From Verrucomicrobiota bacterium (GTDB lineage Bacteria; Verrucomicrobiota; Verrucomicrobiia; Chthoniobacterales; JAFAMB01), in contig JAFAXJ010000399.1 of NCBI GenBank assembly GCA_019241095.1, forward strand, positions 1 through 5,285: a stretch of DNA of 5,285 nt, written 5' to 3'. Within the stretch, counting starts at the first letter, position 1. Every line of letters starts with the position of its first letter. Position numbers and translations under genes: made by a program. Of the stretch, positions 1-5,285 are shown piece by piece. The notes below the pieces were generated by a model, which did no database searches, had not been told where the DNA came from, and saw only the letters and a list, made by a program, of their open reading frames with translations.

Positions 1-708
1 ATCGAAAAAGATACCGGAATGTACGACGGTGTCGTGAACGGACTTCGGAAAGCGAAAGGCCAGTTTTTAGCCCACTTGAACTCTGACGAGCAATACTTAC
101 CCGGTGCATTGAAACTCGTAAAACAGTTTTTCTCCTCCCATCCGGGAGTCGATGTTGTTTTTGGTGATGCAATTTTGGTCAACCAAGACGGCAAACCTCT
201 CAGCTACCGCCGTGTAATTAAGCCGTTGCGTGCACATACACTGGCGTGCCAGCTTGGCACGCTCACGTGCAGCACTTTTTTTCGTCGAAGCTTGGTTGAA
301 CGCGGACTAGGTTACACTTCACATTTCCGCCAGGTTGAGGACGCCGCAATGGTGCTGCGCTGGATTGACGCTGGAATCAAAATGGCAGTAATTTCGAGTC
401 CCCTTGCTGTCTTTACTTTTACAGGCGAGAACATGTCAACCGGTAGGGAGCCCAAGGAGGAAGGTTTCCGTCTCCGGGCAGCAAACCGCCTGCTAAAAAT
501 CCCAGTGTCCTCAAGGATGGAGTACAAAGTTCTTGCGCCGATCCTCGCCGTTCACCACCGTTTTCGGAAGCTCTTGCACGGAGCATATCAGCCGCGGGAT
601 CTTGAATTAAGAATTTATACTCTGTCCTCCCCGAATGCTCGACAGGTCATGCGAGTAGAAAAACTGGGCTTTGGTTGGCCAAGAACAGACCCCGGATTTG
701 CTTCGTGA
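1..708 (+). CDS. Family 2 glycosyltransferase, 5'-truncated
   Basis: The frame is open from the first base of the window to a TGA at 706-708, so the gene begins upstream; the first in-window ATG at 19 is internal. The visible 235 residues begin with IEKDTGMYDGVVNGLRKAKG, the GT2 pattern (D-x-G-x-YDAxNxGxxxAxG) that precedes the sugar-nucleotide-binding acidic motif. That motif reads LNSDEQYLPGAL (acidic residues at 85-90), where family members usually have NSDD. A VED tripeptide (337-345), followed by AAMVLRWIDAG, fits the conserved ED near the catalytic base. The family transfers a sugar from an activated nucleotide donor, usually at the inner face of the membrane, in polysaccharide or glycolipid assembly. 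No membrane segment is evident in the visible part. Donor and acceptor cannot be told. The fold is well supported; the specific role is unknown. Confidence 0.88.
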   Translation: MEKDTGMYDGVVNGLRKAKGQFLAHLNSDEQYLPGALKLVKQFFSSHPGVDVVFGDAILVNQDGKPLSYRRVIKPLRAHTLACQLGTLTCSTFFRRSLVERGLGYTSHFRQVEDAAMVLRWIDAGIKMAVISSPLAVFTFTGENMSTGREPKEEGFRLRAANRLLKIPVSSRMEYKVLAPILAVHHRFRKLLHGAYQPRDLELRIYTLSSPNARQVMRVEKLGFGWPRTDPGFAS

Positions 709-733
709 TCAGTTAGAGCGGAGAGAAAGCTAC

Positions 734-752
734 GTCGCATCTCCGATGCGAC
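734..752. terminator. Perfect 8-bp stem-loop between convergent genes
   Basis: GTCGCATC and GATGCGAC form a perfect 8-bp stem around the 3-nt loop TCC. It lies 25 bp after the GT2 stop and 71 bp beyond the stop of the convergent GNAT-like gene. A weaker arm pair, GGTCA (765-769) with TGACC (786-790), follows. Neither stem is followed by a clear T-run on either strand, so a standard intrinsic terminator is not shown. The position between two convergent genes makes transcript termination or 3'-end protection the simplest reading. Confidence 0.4.
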
Positions 753-823
753 CGGGGTGCTTGCGGTCATCCCGTCCCGGAGGTCTGACCCTACCTGCGC
801 GCTGGCCAAATCTTAATGGATTC

Positions 824-1540
824 CTAGTCTTTTGAGCGAGAACAATCCCGGAGAGGAATTAGAAGCTGCTCTTTTTCCTGCTCCAAGTTTTTGATGACCG
901 TACAAAGATAAACCGATTGATTGGTGAACCTGCGATACTTGGTAATTTCTGACTGGTTTAGGACTTTGAACCCGTACCGTTCAAAAAGCTTGAAGCCACG
1001 GCGGCCGTCAAAGGTCACCATTTGTCCATAAATCCGTTTCACCCCTTGATCGGACAGGAATTTCAAATAAGTCTCAAGCAGGCGTCGAAAAGCGGCGATC
1101 GACTTGACATCTGGGAGAAGATTCGCGTGGAAATGTCCGACCCGCCGCGGCGCTGCCGGAACCTCTTGCCATGCTTTAGATATCATCCAGTGAATAAACC
1201 GGCGGGATTCGTGGTTGTATCGGGTGTAACGCCGGATCACCTTGCCTGCATAAATCACATTCTTGAAAAGACTGTAGAGTTGATGTCGCAACGGAAAACG
1301 CGATCCTAAAAGGTATCCTTTGACTACGCCGTTCTCAGTAAGAACAAAGGCGGAATCAGTCTCCTGGCTCAAATAGTAGTCGGTCAGGAAGTCAGCAAAC
1401 AGTTCGCGGTCTTCGAATACAGGATCGATCTTGGTGCCCAGGAAGCCGGTATCGCAGCAAAGATCGCGCACCGATTGGCGATCCGAAGGCAGATAGCTCC
1501 GAATCTGCACCTCTTTCTCGTCGAAGACTCTAAAATCCAT
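824..1540 (-). CDS. GNAT-like N-acyltransferase, divergent
   Basis: This 238-residue protein resembles GCN5-related N-acetyltransferases, which move an acyl group from acyl-CoA to an amine. Residues 11-31 (VQIRSYLPSDRQSVRDLCCDT) look like the first strand and helix of the fold. Residues 64-80 (AFVLTENGVVKGYLLGS) match the beta2-beta3 hairpin, and GHFHANLLPDV (135-145) matches the central beta4 strand. GFKLFERYGFKVL (182-194) is the usual C-terminal 'lfeklGF' segment. The expected pyrophosphate-binding R/Q-x-x-G-x-G/A after beta4 is not visible: the sequence runs VKSIAAFRRLLETYLKFL. CoA binding may therefore be atypical. The ATG at 1540 is 6 bp beyond the stop of the upstream glycosyltransferase gene and has an AGAGG just before it, so the two are almost certainly cotranscribed. 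Modification of a sugar or glycan precursor is inferred from that context only. Confidence 0.72.
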   Translation of the reverse strand: MDFRVFDEKEVQIRSYLPSDRQSVRDLCCDTGFLGTKIDPVFEDRELFADFLTDYYLSQETDSAFVLTENGVVKGYLLGSRFPLRHQLYSLFKNVIYAGKVIRRYTRYNHESRRFIHWMISKAWQEVPAAPRRVGHFHANLLPDVKSIAAFRRLLETYLKFLSDQGVKRIYGQMVTFDGRRGFKLFERYGFKVLNQSEITKYRRFTNQSVYLCTVIKNLEQEKEQLLIPLRDCSRSKD

Positions 1541-1543
1541 GAA

Positions 1544-1548
1544 CCTCT
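1544..1548 (-). promoter_or_regulatory. Shine-Dalgarno-like AGAGG for the GNAT-like gene
   Basis: On the minus strand the sequence is TTAGAGGTTCATG. AGAGG overlaps the TAG stop of the upstream glycosyltransferase gene (1547-1549) and ends 3 nt before the ATG at 1540. The spacing is shorter than usual, but it is the only recognisable ribosome-binding motif among the starts in this window. Its overlap with the stop suggests coupled termination and re-initiation. Confidence 0.5.
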
Positions 1549-2782
1549 AAACTGCAAGCTGATGGTAAATGTCAAACATACGATGAAAAACCTGATTCCA
1601 AGAATAACGCTCCGCCACTCGGCGGCTTGCTTGGTCGCCAGCAGACCTCAGATCGGTGCGGCTTATGTCCTGAATCGCGGCAGCCAAAGATAGGGGAGTG
1701 TTCTCTTTTGCCCAGTGCGATTGATCAGCGAAAATAATCCGGTCCATATAGCTTCCCCGAATGCCAACTACCGGAGTTCCACATGATTGGCTTTCGAGAG
1801 CCACAAGCCCGAATGTTTCCTGAACGCTTGGATGAACGAAAAGGTCCGCAGCTCTATATATCCTGGCCAACTCCATCTGATCCGAACAGTAGGGTAACCA
1901 AGTCAATGAACCGGTTTTTGTTTGCAGATGCTGCATGGTATCTCGGTAGCTCCCGTTTCCCACTATCAAAAAATGATATCTGCCCGACGAGCCCTCATGT
2001 AAGAGTTCAAACGCTTGGAACAGCGTCTTCACATTTTTTTCGGCTGCCAGCCGCCCTACATAAAGGAGCACTGTCCTGCCTTGAGGAATCCCATAGCAGG
2101 CCCGCGTTTCGATGCGGTCCGGAATCGTTGTGAAGACCTGCGTATCGACGCCCAGTTCGCTCAGACAAACATTTCCAACACCCCAGTCGGCTAAGACCTG
2201 AGCGAGACCAGCAGACGGCACGAACGTATATTTGAAGTGATTGTAGAGGTTGCGTATGTAATCTTTAGCAATCTCCATCATTATCTTGGTTGCGCTTTCC
2301 CCAAGGTATTTTGTTGTTGTTCGTACATAAGCTTCCGGGAAGTGAGAGTGGTAAAACGCTACTATCGGGATCCTCAGTGCTTCGCCTGATGCGATCGCCT
2401 TCCACGCCAGTTGGTATGGGTCGCTGGATTCGATAATATTGGGCTTTTCCCGTTCCAGGATCTCCTCAACAGCGTTTAAATTGAGCAATGCCCTGTAGCG
2501 TGATTTTCTGGCCACCAGAGGCGATCTGATGAAAAAAGTTTTGCCTTCTGGACTTTCAATGCATTCTGAACGTTCTCCAGGCACTACAAGAAGATGGTCA
2601 ATATCGGCCCGGCTGGCATGCTTGCGCTTTTCCTCAAGGTATCGTTTTACTCCGCCGCTCAGCGGAGAGTAAAATTGTGTCAAATCACAGATTTTTAATT
2701 TTCTATCCGTGCTGGACCGTCCGGAACGTGGAAGGCGAACTTCTAAACTTTCGGTTTCAGGTGGGGGCAGAATTGTTAGCAT
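1547..2782 (-). CDS. GT4-type (GT-B fold) glycosyltransferase
   Basis: This 411-residue protein has the GT4 retaining glycosyltransferase architecture. The N-terminal domain starts at LKICDLTQFYSPLSGGVKRY (29-48), with the glycine loop SGGV; YHSHFPE (144-150) and FVPSAGLAQ (187-195) follow. The C-terminal donor-binding domain has YVGRLAAEKN (241-250) and HPSVQETFGLVALE (317-330). The latter contains the E-x7-E motif (E322 and E330) that contacts the nucleotide sugar. It resembles the mannosyltransferase-type GT4 branch (PimB/MgtA-like), but the sugar cannot be assigned. The first 28 residues precede the usual domain start and look unstructured. No other ATG, GTG or TTG start occurs in that stretch, so the ATG at 2782 is kept although no Shine-Dalgarno precedes it. 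The gene follows trxB by 9 bp in the same frame and leads into the GNAT-like gene. A role in surface or lipid glycan synthesis is inferred. Confidence 0.9.
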   Translation of the reverse strand: MLTILPPPETESLEVRLPRSGRSSTDRKLKICDLTQFYSPLSGGVKRYLEEKRKHASRADIDHLLVVPGERSECIESPEGKTFFIRSPLVARKSRYRALLNLNAVEEILEREKPNIIESSDPYQLAWKAIASGEALRIPIVAFYHSHFPEAYVRTTTKYLGESATKIMMEIAKDYIRNLYNHFKYTFVPSAGLAQVLADWGVGNVCLSELGVDTQVFTTIPDRIETRACYGIPQGRTVLLYVGRLAAEKNVKTLFQAFELLHEGSSGRYHFLIVGNGSYRDTMQHLQTKTGSLTWLPYCSDQMELARIYRAADLFVHPSVQETFGLVALESQSCGTPVVGIRGSYMDRIIFADQSHWAKENTPLSLAAAIQDISRTDLRSAGDQASRRVAERYSWNQVFHRMFDIYHQLAV

Positions 2783-2791
2783 CGCGGACGC

Positions 2792-3715
2792 TTAGCTTTC
2801 GCGTTCCGCGATATACTTTTCAGCTTCGATTGCCGCCGCGCAGCCCTGACCGGCAGCTGTTATGGCTTGACGATAGACCGGGTCAGCAACGTCGCCAGCA
2901 GCGAAAACGCCTTCCAGGCTCGTCTGAGTGCCTTTCTTCTGAATAATGTAACCATTTGGATCCGTTTCGAGCTTGTCTCGAAACGGCGCCGTATTCGGAG
3001 TGTGGCCGATCGCAATAAACACGCATTTCACGTCTAAACGGGATTGCTTCCCCGTCTTGAGGTTTTCCAGCTCAACCGCCTCAATCTCGCCTTTTTCGTC
3101 CGGAAGATACCTGATCACCCGAGTGTTCCAAACGGGCTTTACTTTAGGGTTATTAAGCGCCCGTTCTGCCATTACCTTAGTTGCCCTGAGGGTGTCGCGT
3201 CGGTGGATGAGGAAAACTTCCGAGGCAAATCGTGTCAAGAAGATTGCTTCCTCAGCCGCTGTGTCACCGCCTCCGACAACGCAAACAGGCACATTGCGAT
3301 AGAAAGCTCCATCGCACGTTGCGCAGGAAGTCAGGCCATGTCCTTTAAGCTTGCTTTCAGAATCAAGTCCGAGCCACTTTGCCGACGCTCCACTGGCAAT
3401 GATAACAGCTTCTGTGTCGATCCACTCCCCATCAATCTTCAGACGGTGATGGCAATTGTGTCCCTCAAAGGCTCCAACTTCGGCATAACGGAATCGGGCG
3501 CCAAAACGAGTCGCCTGTTGATGCATGTTCATGATTAGCTGAGGCCCGTCGATGCCGTCTGGAAAACCGGGAAAATTTTCAACCAGCGTGGTCGTTGTCA
3601 ACTGGCCTCCCGGTTCGCGACCCTCAAGAACAAGCGGACGGAGGTTTGCCCGGGCAGTGTAGATCGCGGCGGTTAAGCCAGCGCAGCCCGTCCCAACAAT
3701 GATAACTTTCTCCAT
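2792..3715 (-). CDS. trxB: Thioredoxin-disulfide reductase
   Basis: TrxB is a cytoplasmic FAD enzyme that passes electrons from NADPH to oxidised thioredoxin. All landmarks of the low-molecular-weight class are present. The FAD-binding motif is GTGCAG (8-13), followed by the EPGGQL segment (34-39). The redox-active CATC is at 131-134 within SCATCDGAFY. The NADPH-binding GGGDTAAEEA is at 148-157 and the 2'-phosphate-contacting HRRDTLRA at 171-178. The C-terminal FAD motif GVFAAGDV is at 269-276. The length, 307 residues, is close to the family norm of about 310-320. The usual GSGPAG reads GTGCAG, which adds a cysteine (C11) near the FAD pyrophosphate. The ATG at 3715 puts the N-terminus exactly where the family begins, although no Shine-Dalgarno is visible. 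The gene heads a minus-strand run with a glycosyltransferase and a GNAT-like gene and is divergent from ribE. Confidence 0.97.
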   Translation of the reverse strand: MEKVIIVGTGCAGLTAAIYTARANLRPLVLEGREPGGQLTTTTLVENFPGFPDGIDGPQLIMNMHQQATRFGARFRYAEVGAFEGHNCHHRLKIDGEWIDTEAVIIASGASAKWLGLDSESKLKGHGLTSCATCDGAFYRNVPVCVVGGGDTAAEEAIFLTRFASEVFLIHRRDTLRATKVMAERALNNPKVKPVWNTRVIRYLPDEKGEIEAVELENLKTGKQSRLDVKCVFIAIGHTPNTAPFRDKLETDPNGYIIQKKGTQTSLEGVFAAGDVADPVYRQAITAAGQGCAAAIEAEKYIAERES

Positions 3716-3849
3716 GAGAGGTATTTCTAAGATGCTGATCGGCGAGACAAATACAAGGAGAAGAGACAGCTAGTAAGCGCTAGGTTTCGTTATCGCTCAG
3801 CGTGGAGTAGGCTGTTTCATCTACAACAATCGTTCGCCGCAGACCAAAA
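3716..3849. promoter_or_regulatory. Divergent intergenic region between trxB and ribE
   Basis: These 134 bp separate the divergent starts of trxB (minus) and ribE (plus), so promoters for both directions should lie here. No good paired -35/-10 hexamers could be picked by eye on either strand, and neither start has a clear Shine-Dalgarno. The conserved pieces of the FMN (RFN) riboswitch were looked for upstream of ribE and not found. The promoter role is inferred from gene orientation alone. Confidence 0.4.
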
Positions 3850-4461
3850 ATGTTTACTGGAATCATCGAGACGGTAGGAGAGGTAACGAGTCTTTTGGAA
3901 TCGACTCCGGGCACGTACCGGCTCGAGCTGCAAACTCCTTTGGCCCAAGCCTGTACGCTGGGCAACAGTATTGCAGTCAATGGCGTCTGCCTCACGGTCA
4001 TAACGCAGACCGCCGACAATGTAGGGTTTGACATTTTGGCCGAGACCTCTAACCGTACAAATCTTTCGAGGCTCGAAACAGCGGACTTGGTGAATCTAGA
4101 ACGGCCTCTGAGCATATCGAGCCGATTCGACGGCCACATTGTCCAAGGCCATGTCGATACGACCACAAGGGTGCTCTCCATCACTGTATCAGGCCAGGAT
4201 CGACGAATCGAGCTGAGATTGCCCGAAGAATTTGAGCAATACGTCGTCTCCAAAGGATCAGTAGCTGTCGATGGTGTGAGTTTGACGGTCTCGGAGCTGA
4301 AGGAGGGGAGCTTTGCTGTGTGGATTATACCTCACACTTGGAAGGTGACTAATTTCCATCAACTTTCGGCTGGGTCCATCGTCAACCTGGAATTCGATAT
4401 GATTGCGAAGTATGTCGAGCGGATGTTGCTGGGGCAGGCCTTGAACAAAAGAAAACTCTAG
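3850..4461 (+). CDS. ribE: Riboflavin synthase, alpha subunit
   Basis: Riboflavin synthase converts two molecules of 6,7-dimethyl-8-ribityllumazine into riboflavin and the pyrimidinedione that is recycled by lumazine synthase, the last step of riboflavin synthesis. The 203-residue protein has the expected two tandem lumazine-binding repeats, roughly 1-97 and 98-195. The N-terminus MFTGIIE is diagnostic. Repeat 1 contains IAVNGVCLTV (41-50) and repeat 2 the matching VAVDGVSLTV (138-147). The linker reads SRFDGHIVQGHVDTT (91-105), with D94 where GG-H is more usual, and IIPHTWKVTNF (159-169) matches the IPHT-T motif. C47 and H101 align by eye with the conserved Cys and His of the family. The ATG at 3850 encodes exactly the family start, although no Shine-Dalgarno precedes it. 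The gene stands alone here; no other rib gene is adjacent, and a hairpin lies 45 bp downstream. Some species call this gene ribC. Confidence 0.96.
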   Translation: MFTGIIETVGEVTSLLESTPGTYRLELQTPLAQACTLGNSIAVNGVCLTVITQTADNVGFDILAETSNRTNLSRLETADLVNLERPLSISSRFDGHIVQGHVDTTTRVLSITVSGQDRRIELRLPEEFEQYVVSKGSVAVDGVSLTVSELKEGSFAVWIIPHTWKVTNFHQLSAGSIVNLEFDMIAKYVERMLLGQALNKRKL

Positions 4462-4505
4462 CTTAGCTAATGCTATTTTCAAAATATGCTGGATCCCGAA
4501 TTTAG

Positions 4506-4539
4506 GCCATTCCGGCCACCGGAACGCTATGGCTTTCTT
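4506..4539 (+). terminator. Candidate ribE terminator
   Basis: TTCCGG (4510-4515) and CCGGAA (4519-4524) pair perfectly around the 3-nt loop CCA. Outer arms GCCA (4506-4509) and TGGC (4530-4533) extend the stem, leaving CGCTA unpaired on the 3' side. The stem is followed at once by TTTCTT (4534-4539). It starts 45 bp after the ribE stop, in a gap between convergent genes. The U-run is short and interrupted, so strength is uncertain. Confidence 0.5.
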
Positions 4540-4558
4540 GGCGTAGCGCTCACGCAAG
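4537..4558. other. Second stem-loop downstream of ribE
   Basis: CTTG-GCGT (4537-4544) pairs with ACGC-AAG (4552-4558), with one bulged G and the 7-nt loop AGCGCTC. It abuts the candidate terminator hairpin. A third, smaller stem, GGCG (4640-4643) with CGCC (4651-4654), lies 6 bp beyond the stop of the minus-strand release-factor-like gene. Neither has a T-run. The rest of the 4462-4659 gap holds nothing recognisable. Confidence 0.3.
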
Positions 4559-4659
4559 CTATATGGCTATTGACCGCCATTCAGCCTCTCTCTTACTTCG
4601 AATAGATCGGTAAAGTTCAGAAATGCTCTCTGGCTAAGTGGCGAGTGCGACGCCGATTG

Positions 4660-5049
4660 CTAGTCAGATATCACTTTTGACCTTTGTTGTTTCAGCTTCG
4701 CCCGTTGTTCCTTAGAGGCCCGAATTCTACGCTTAAGAAACTGAGGCCGCGGTGAAGCTTTTCGGCGAGCACGAGATAGAGCATTACTGCGCTCCGATAT
4801 TTCCGTCTCTCGAGCAGCTTCCAATAACCGCACAAGCCGTTCAAGTGCTAACCTGCGATTTTGGAATTGAGAACGGCTTTCCTGTACAGTAACGGAAAGG
4901 CTCGACGGCCGATGAAAAAGGGTGACGCTTGTTGAGACTTTGTTGACATTTTGACCTCCGGGACCAGCGGCTCTGGCGAACTTTTCTTCAAATTCATCGG
5001 GCTTACATCCAAGCAGCCTCAAACGATGCTGAGTTTTTGGATCGAGCAT
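4660..5049 (-). CDS. GGQ-domain peptide chain release factor-like protein (ribosome rescue type)
   Basis: The protein has 129 residues from the ATG at 5049. It carries the class I release-factor catalytic domain, EKFARAAGPGGQNVNK, with GGQ at residues 31-33. VTLFHRPSSLSVTVQESRSQ and the RSQFQNRR segment (residues 59-66) complete the RF-1 domain. The codon-recognition domains of RF1 and RF2 are absent. The C-terminal 40 or so residues are strongly basic (KASPRPQFLKRRIRASKEQRAKLKQQR), as in ArfB/YaeJ and MTRFR-type factors. In those families GGQ hydrolyses peptidyl-tRNA on stalled ribosomes and the basic tail binds the ribosome. The RSQ-x-x-N pattern is closer to RF2/MTRFR than to typical ArfB, so no symbol is given. 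A longer GTG start at 5100 is open in frame, but the family begins near MLDPKTQHRLRLLG, and the 17 extra codons would cover a perfect hairpin. No Shine-Dalgarno supports either start. Confidence 0.82.
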   Translation of the reverse strand: MLDPKTQHRLRLLGCKPDEFEEKFARAAGPGGQNVNKVSTSVTLFHRPSSLSVTVQESRSQFQNRRLALERLVRLLEAARETEISERSNALSRARRKASPRPQFLKRRIRASKEQRAKLKQQRSKVISD

Positions 5050-5065
5050 TAACACAACGAAAATT

Positions 5066-5088
5066 AGCAGCCTTTGAGACTGGCTGCT
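5066..5088 (-). promoter_or_regulatory. Leader hairpin before the release factor-like gene
   Basis: On the minus strand AGCAGCC and GGCTGCT form a perfect 7-bp stem around a 9-nt loop, followed by AATTTTCG. It ends 16 nt before the ATG at 5049. If that ATG is the start, the hairpin sits in the 5' leader and could act as an attenuator-like or translation-affecting element. If the GTG at 5100 is used, it lies inside the coding region. The structure is seen; the function is inferred. Confidence 0.35.
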
Positions 5089-5175
5089 CGGGTTTTCCAC
5101 GATTGCGCGTTCACAGTCATTAACGAATTAAAAGCCGAGTCGCCGCTTGGTTTAGCGTAATGAACCTGAAATGAG

Positions 5176-5285
5176 ATGAACGATATCCAAAAAGATTCTA
5201 TCAAGCGCGCGCTCTCCCGATTTGGAGTGCGGCTCCAGAAATACCGCTATTACAGATTTTTCACTGATAAGGAAAATTATCCTGA
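5176..5285 (+). CDS. Unidentified protein, N-terminal fragment (3'-truncated)
   Basis: An ATG at 5176 opens a frame that stays open for 36 codons to the window edge. It encodes MNDIQKDSIKRALSRFGVRL and then QKYRYYRFFTDKENYP. The start is basic and amphipathic (IKRALSRFGVRLQKY), with a run of aromatic residues after it. I do not recognise the family. Similar short basic leaders occur in some FkbM-like and other SAM-dependent methyltransferases, but this is too little to assign. No clear Shine-Dalgarno precedes the ATG (the sequence is CTGAAATGAG). The gene would be divergent from the release-factor-like gene, with about 126 bp between the two starts. Confidence 0.5.
   Translation, partial: MNDIQKDSIKRALSRFGVRLQKYRYYRFFTDKENYP

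Noticed and set aside
1783..2133. 116-codon open frame on the plus strand inside the GT4 gene
   Set aside because: It is antisense to the conserved donor-binding domain of the glycosyltransferase and shows no protein-like motifs.
3044..3538. 164-codon open frame on the plus strand inside trxB
   Set aside because: It is wholly antisense to trxB, which has every catalytic motif intact, and its translation resembles no family.
3716..3849. Possible FMN riboswitch ahead of ribE
   Set aside because: None of the conserved RFN-element blocks could be found, and the 134-bp gap leaves little room for the full aptamer plus expression platform.
3716..3849. Sigma-70 promoter hexamers (for example TAAGAT or GATAAC as -10 elements)
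   Set aside because: Each candidate matched only about four of six bases and had no acceptable -35 partner at 16-18 nt.
3780..4253. 157-codon open frame on the minus strand across ribE
   Set aside because: It is antisense to riboflavin synthase and has a low-information composition with no recognisable domain.
4474..4486. AT-rich palindrome TATTTTCAAAATA after ribE
   Set aside because: A 6-bp AT-only stem with a 1-nt loop cannot form a stable hairpin and is expected by chance.
4258..4557. 99-codon minus-strand frame overlapping the ribE 3' end and the downstream gap
   Set aside because: More than half is antisense to ribE and the rest spans the hairpins; no motif supports it.
5152..5285. 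Minus-strand frame open from the right edge to a TAA at 5152-5154
   Set aside because: It overlaps the plus-strand ORF starting at 5176, whose basic N-terminus and ATG look more gene-like; the fragment has no recognisable motif. It cannot be fully excluded without sequence to the right.

Overview
The window looks like an ordinary chromosomal segment of a mid-GC, Gram-negative-type bacterium. A tentative placement is Verrucomicrobiota. It rests on recalled resemblance of the thioredoxin reductase N-terminus (GTGCAG in the FAD motif, then LTAAIYTARANL) and of the short GGQ release-factor-like protein to members of that phylum; no search was run. Recognisable Shine-Dalgarno sequences are absent before most starts. 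No mobile element, CRISPR array, RNA gene or phage signature was seen.

Layout. (1) Positions 1-708, + strand: the 3' part of a family 2 glycosyltransferase whose start lies outside the window. (2) Positions 709-823: a convergent gap with a perfect 8-bp stem-loop. (3) Positions 824-3715, - strand: a tight three-gene run in the order trxB (thioredoxin reductase), a GT4-type glycosyltransferase and a divergent GNAT-like acyltransferase, with gaps of 9 and 6 bp. All three lie in one reading frame, interrupted only by two stop codons. (4) Positions 3716-3849: a divergent intergenic region between trxB and ribE with no riboswitch recognised. (5) Positions 3850-4461, + strand: ribE, riboflavin synthase. 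(6) Positions 4462-4659: a convergent gap with several hairpins, including a plausible ribE terminator. (7) Positions 4660-5049 (possibly to 5100), - strand: a small GGQ-domain release-factor-like protein. (8) Positions 5176-5285, + strand: the first 36 codons of an unidentified gene that runs off the window.

How the genes fit together. The two glycosyltransferases and the GNAT-like protein suggest the edge of a surface-polysaccharide or glycan-modification locus (inference). trxB, ribE and the GGQ protein are housekeeping or rescue functions, for disulfide reduction, flavin synthesis and ribosome rescue respectively. TrxB uses FAD, which derives from the riboflavin made by RibE, but their adjacency may be accidental. 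The most unusual arrangement is trxB leading a polysaccharide-type gene pair in a single shared frame. I found no convincing evidence of a new defence or mobile system.
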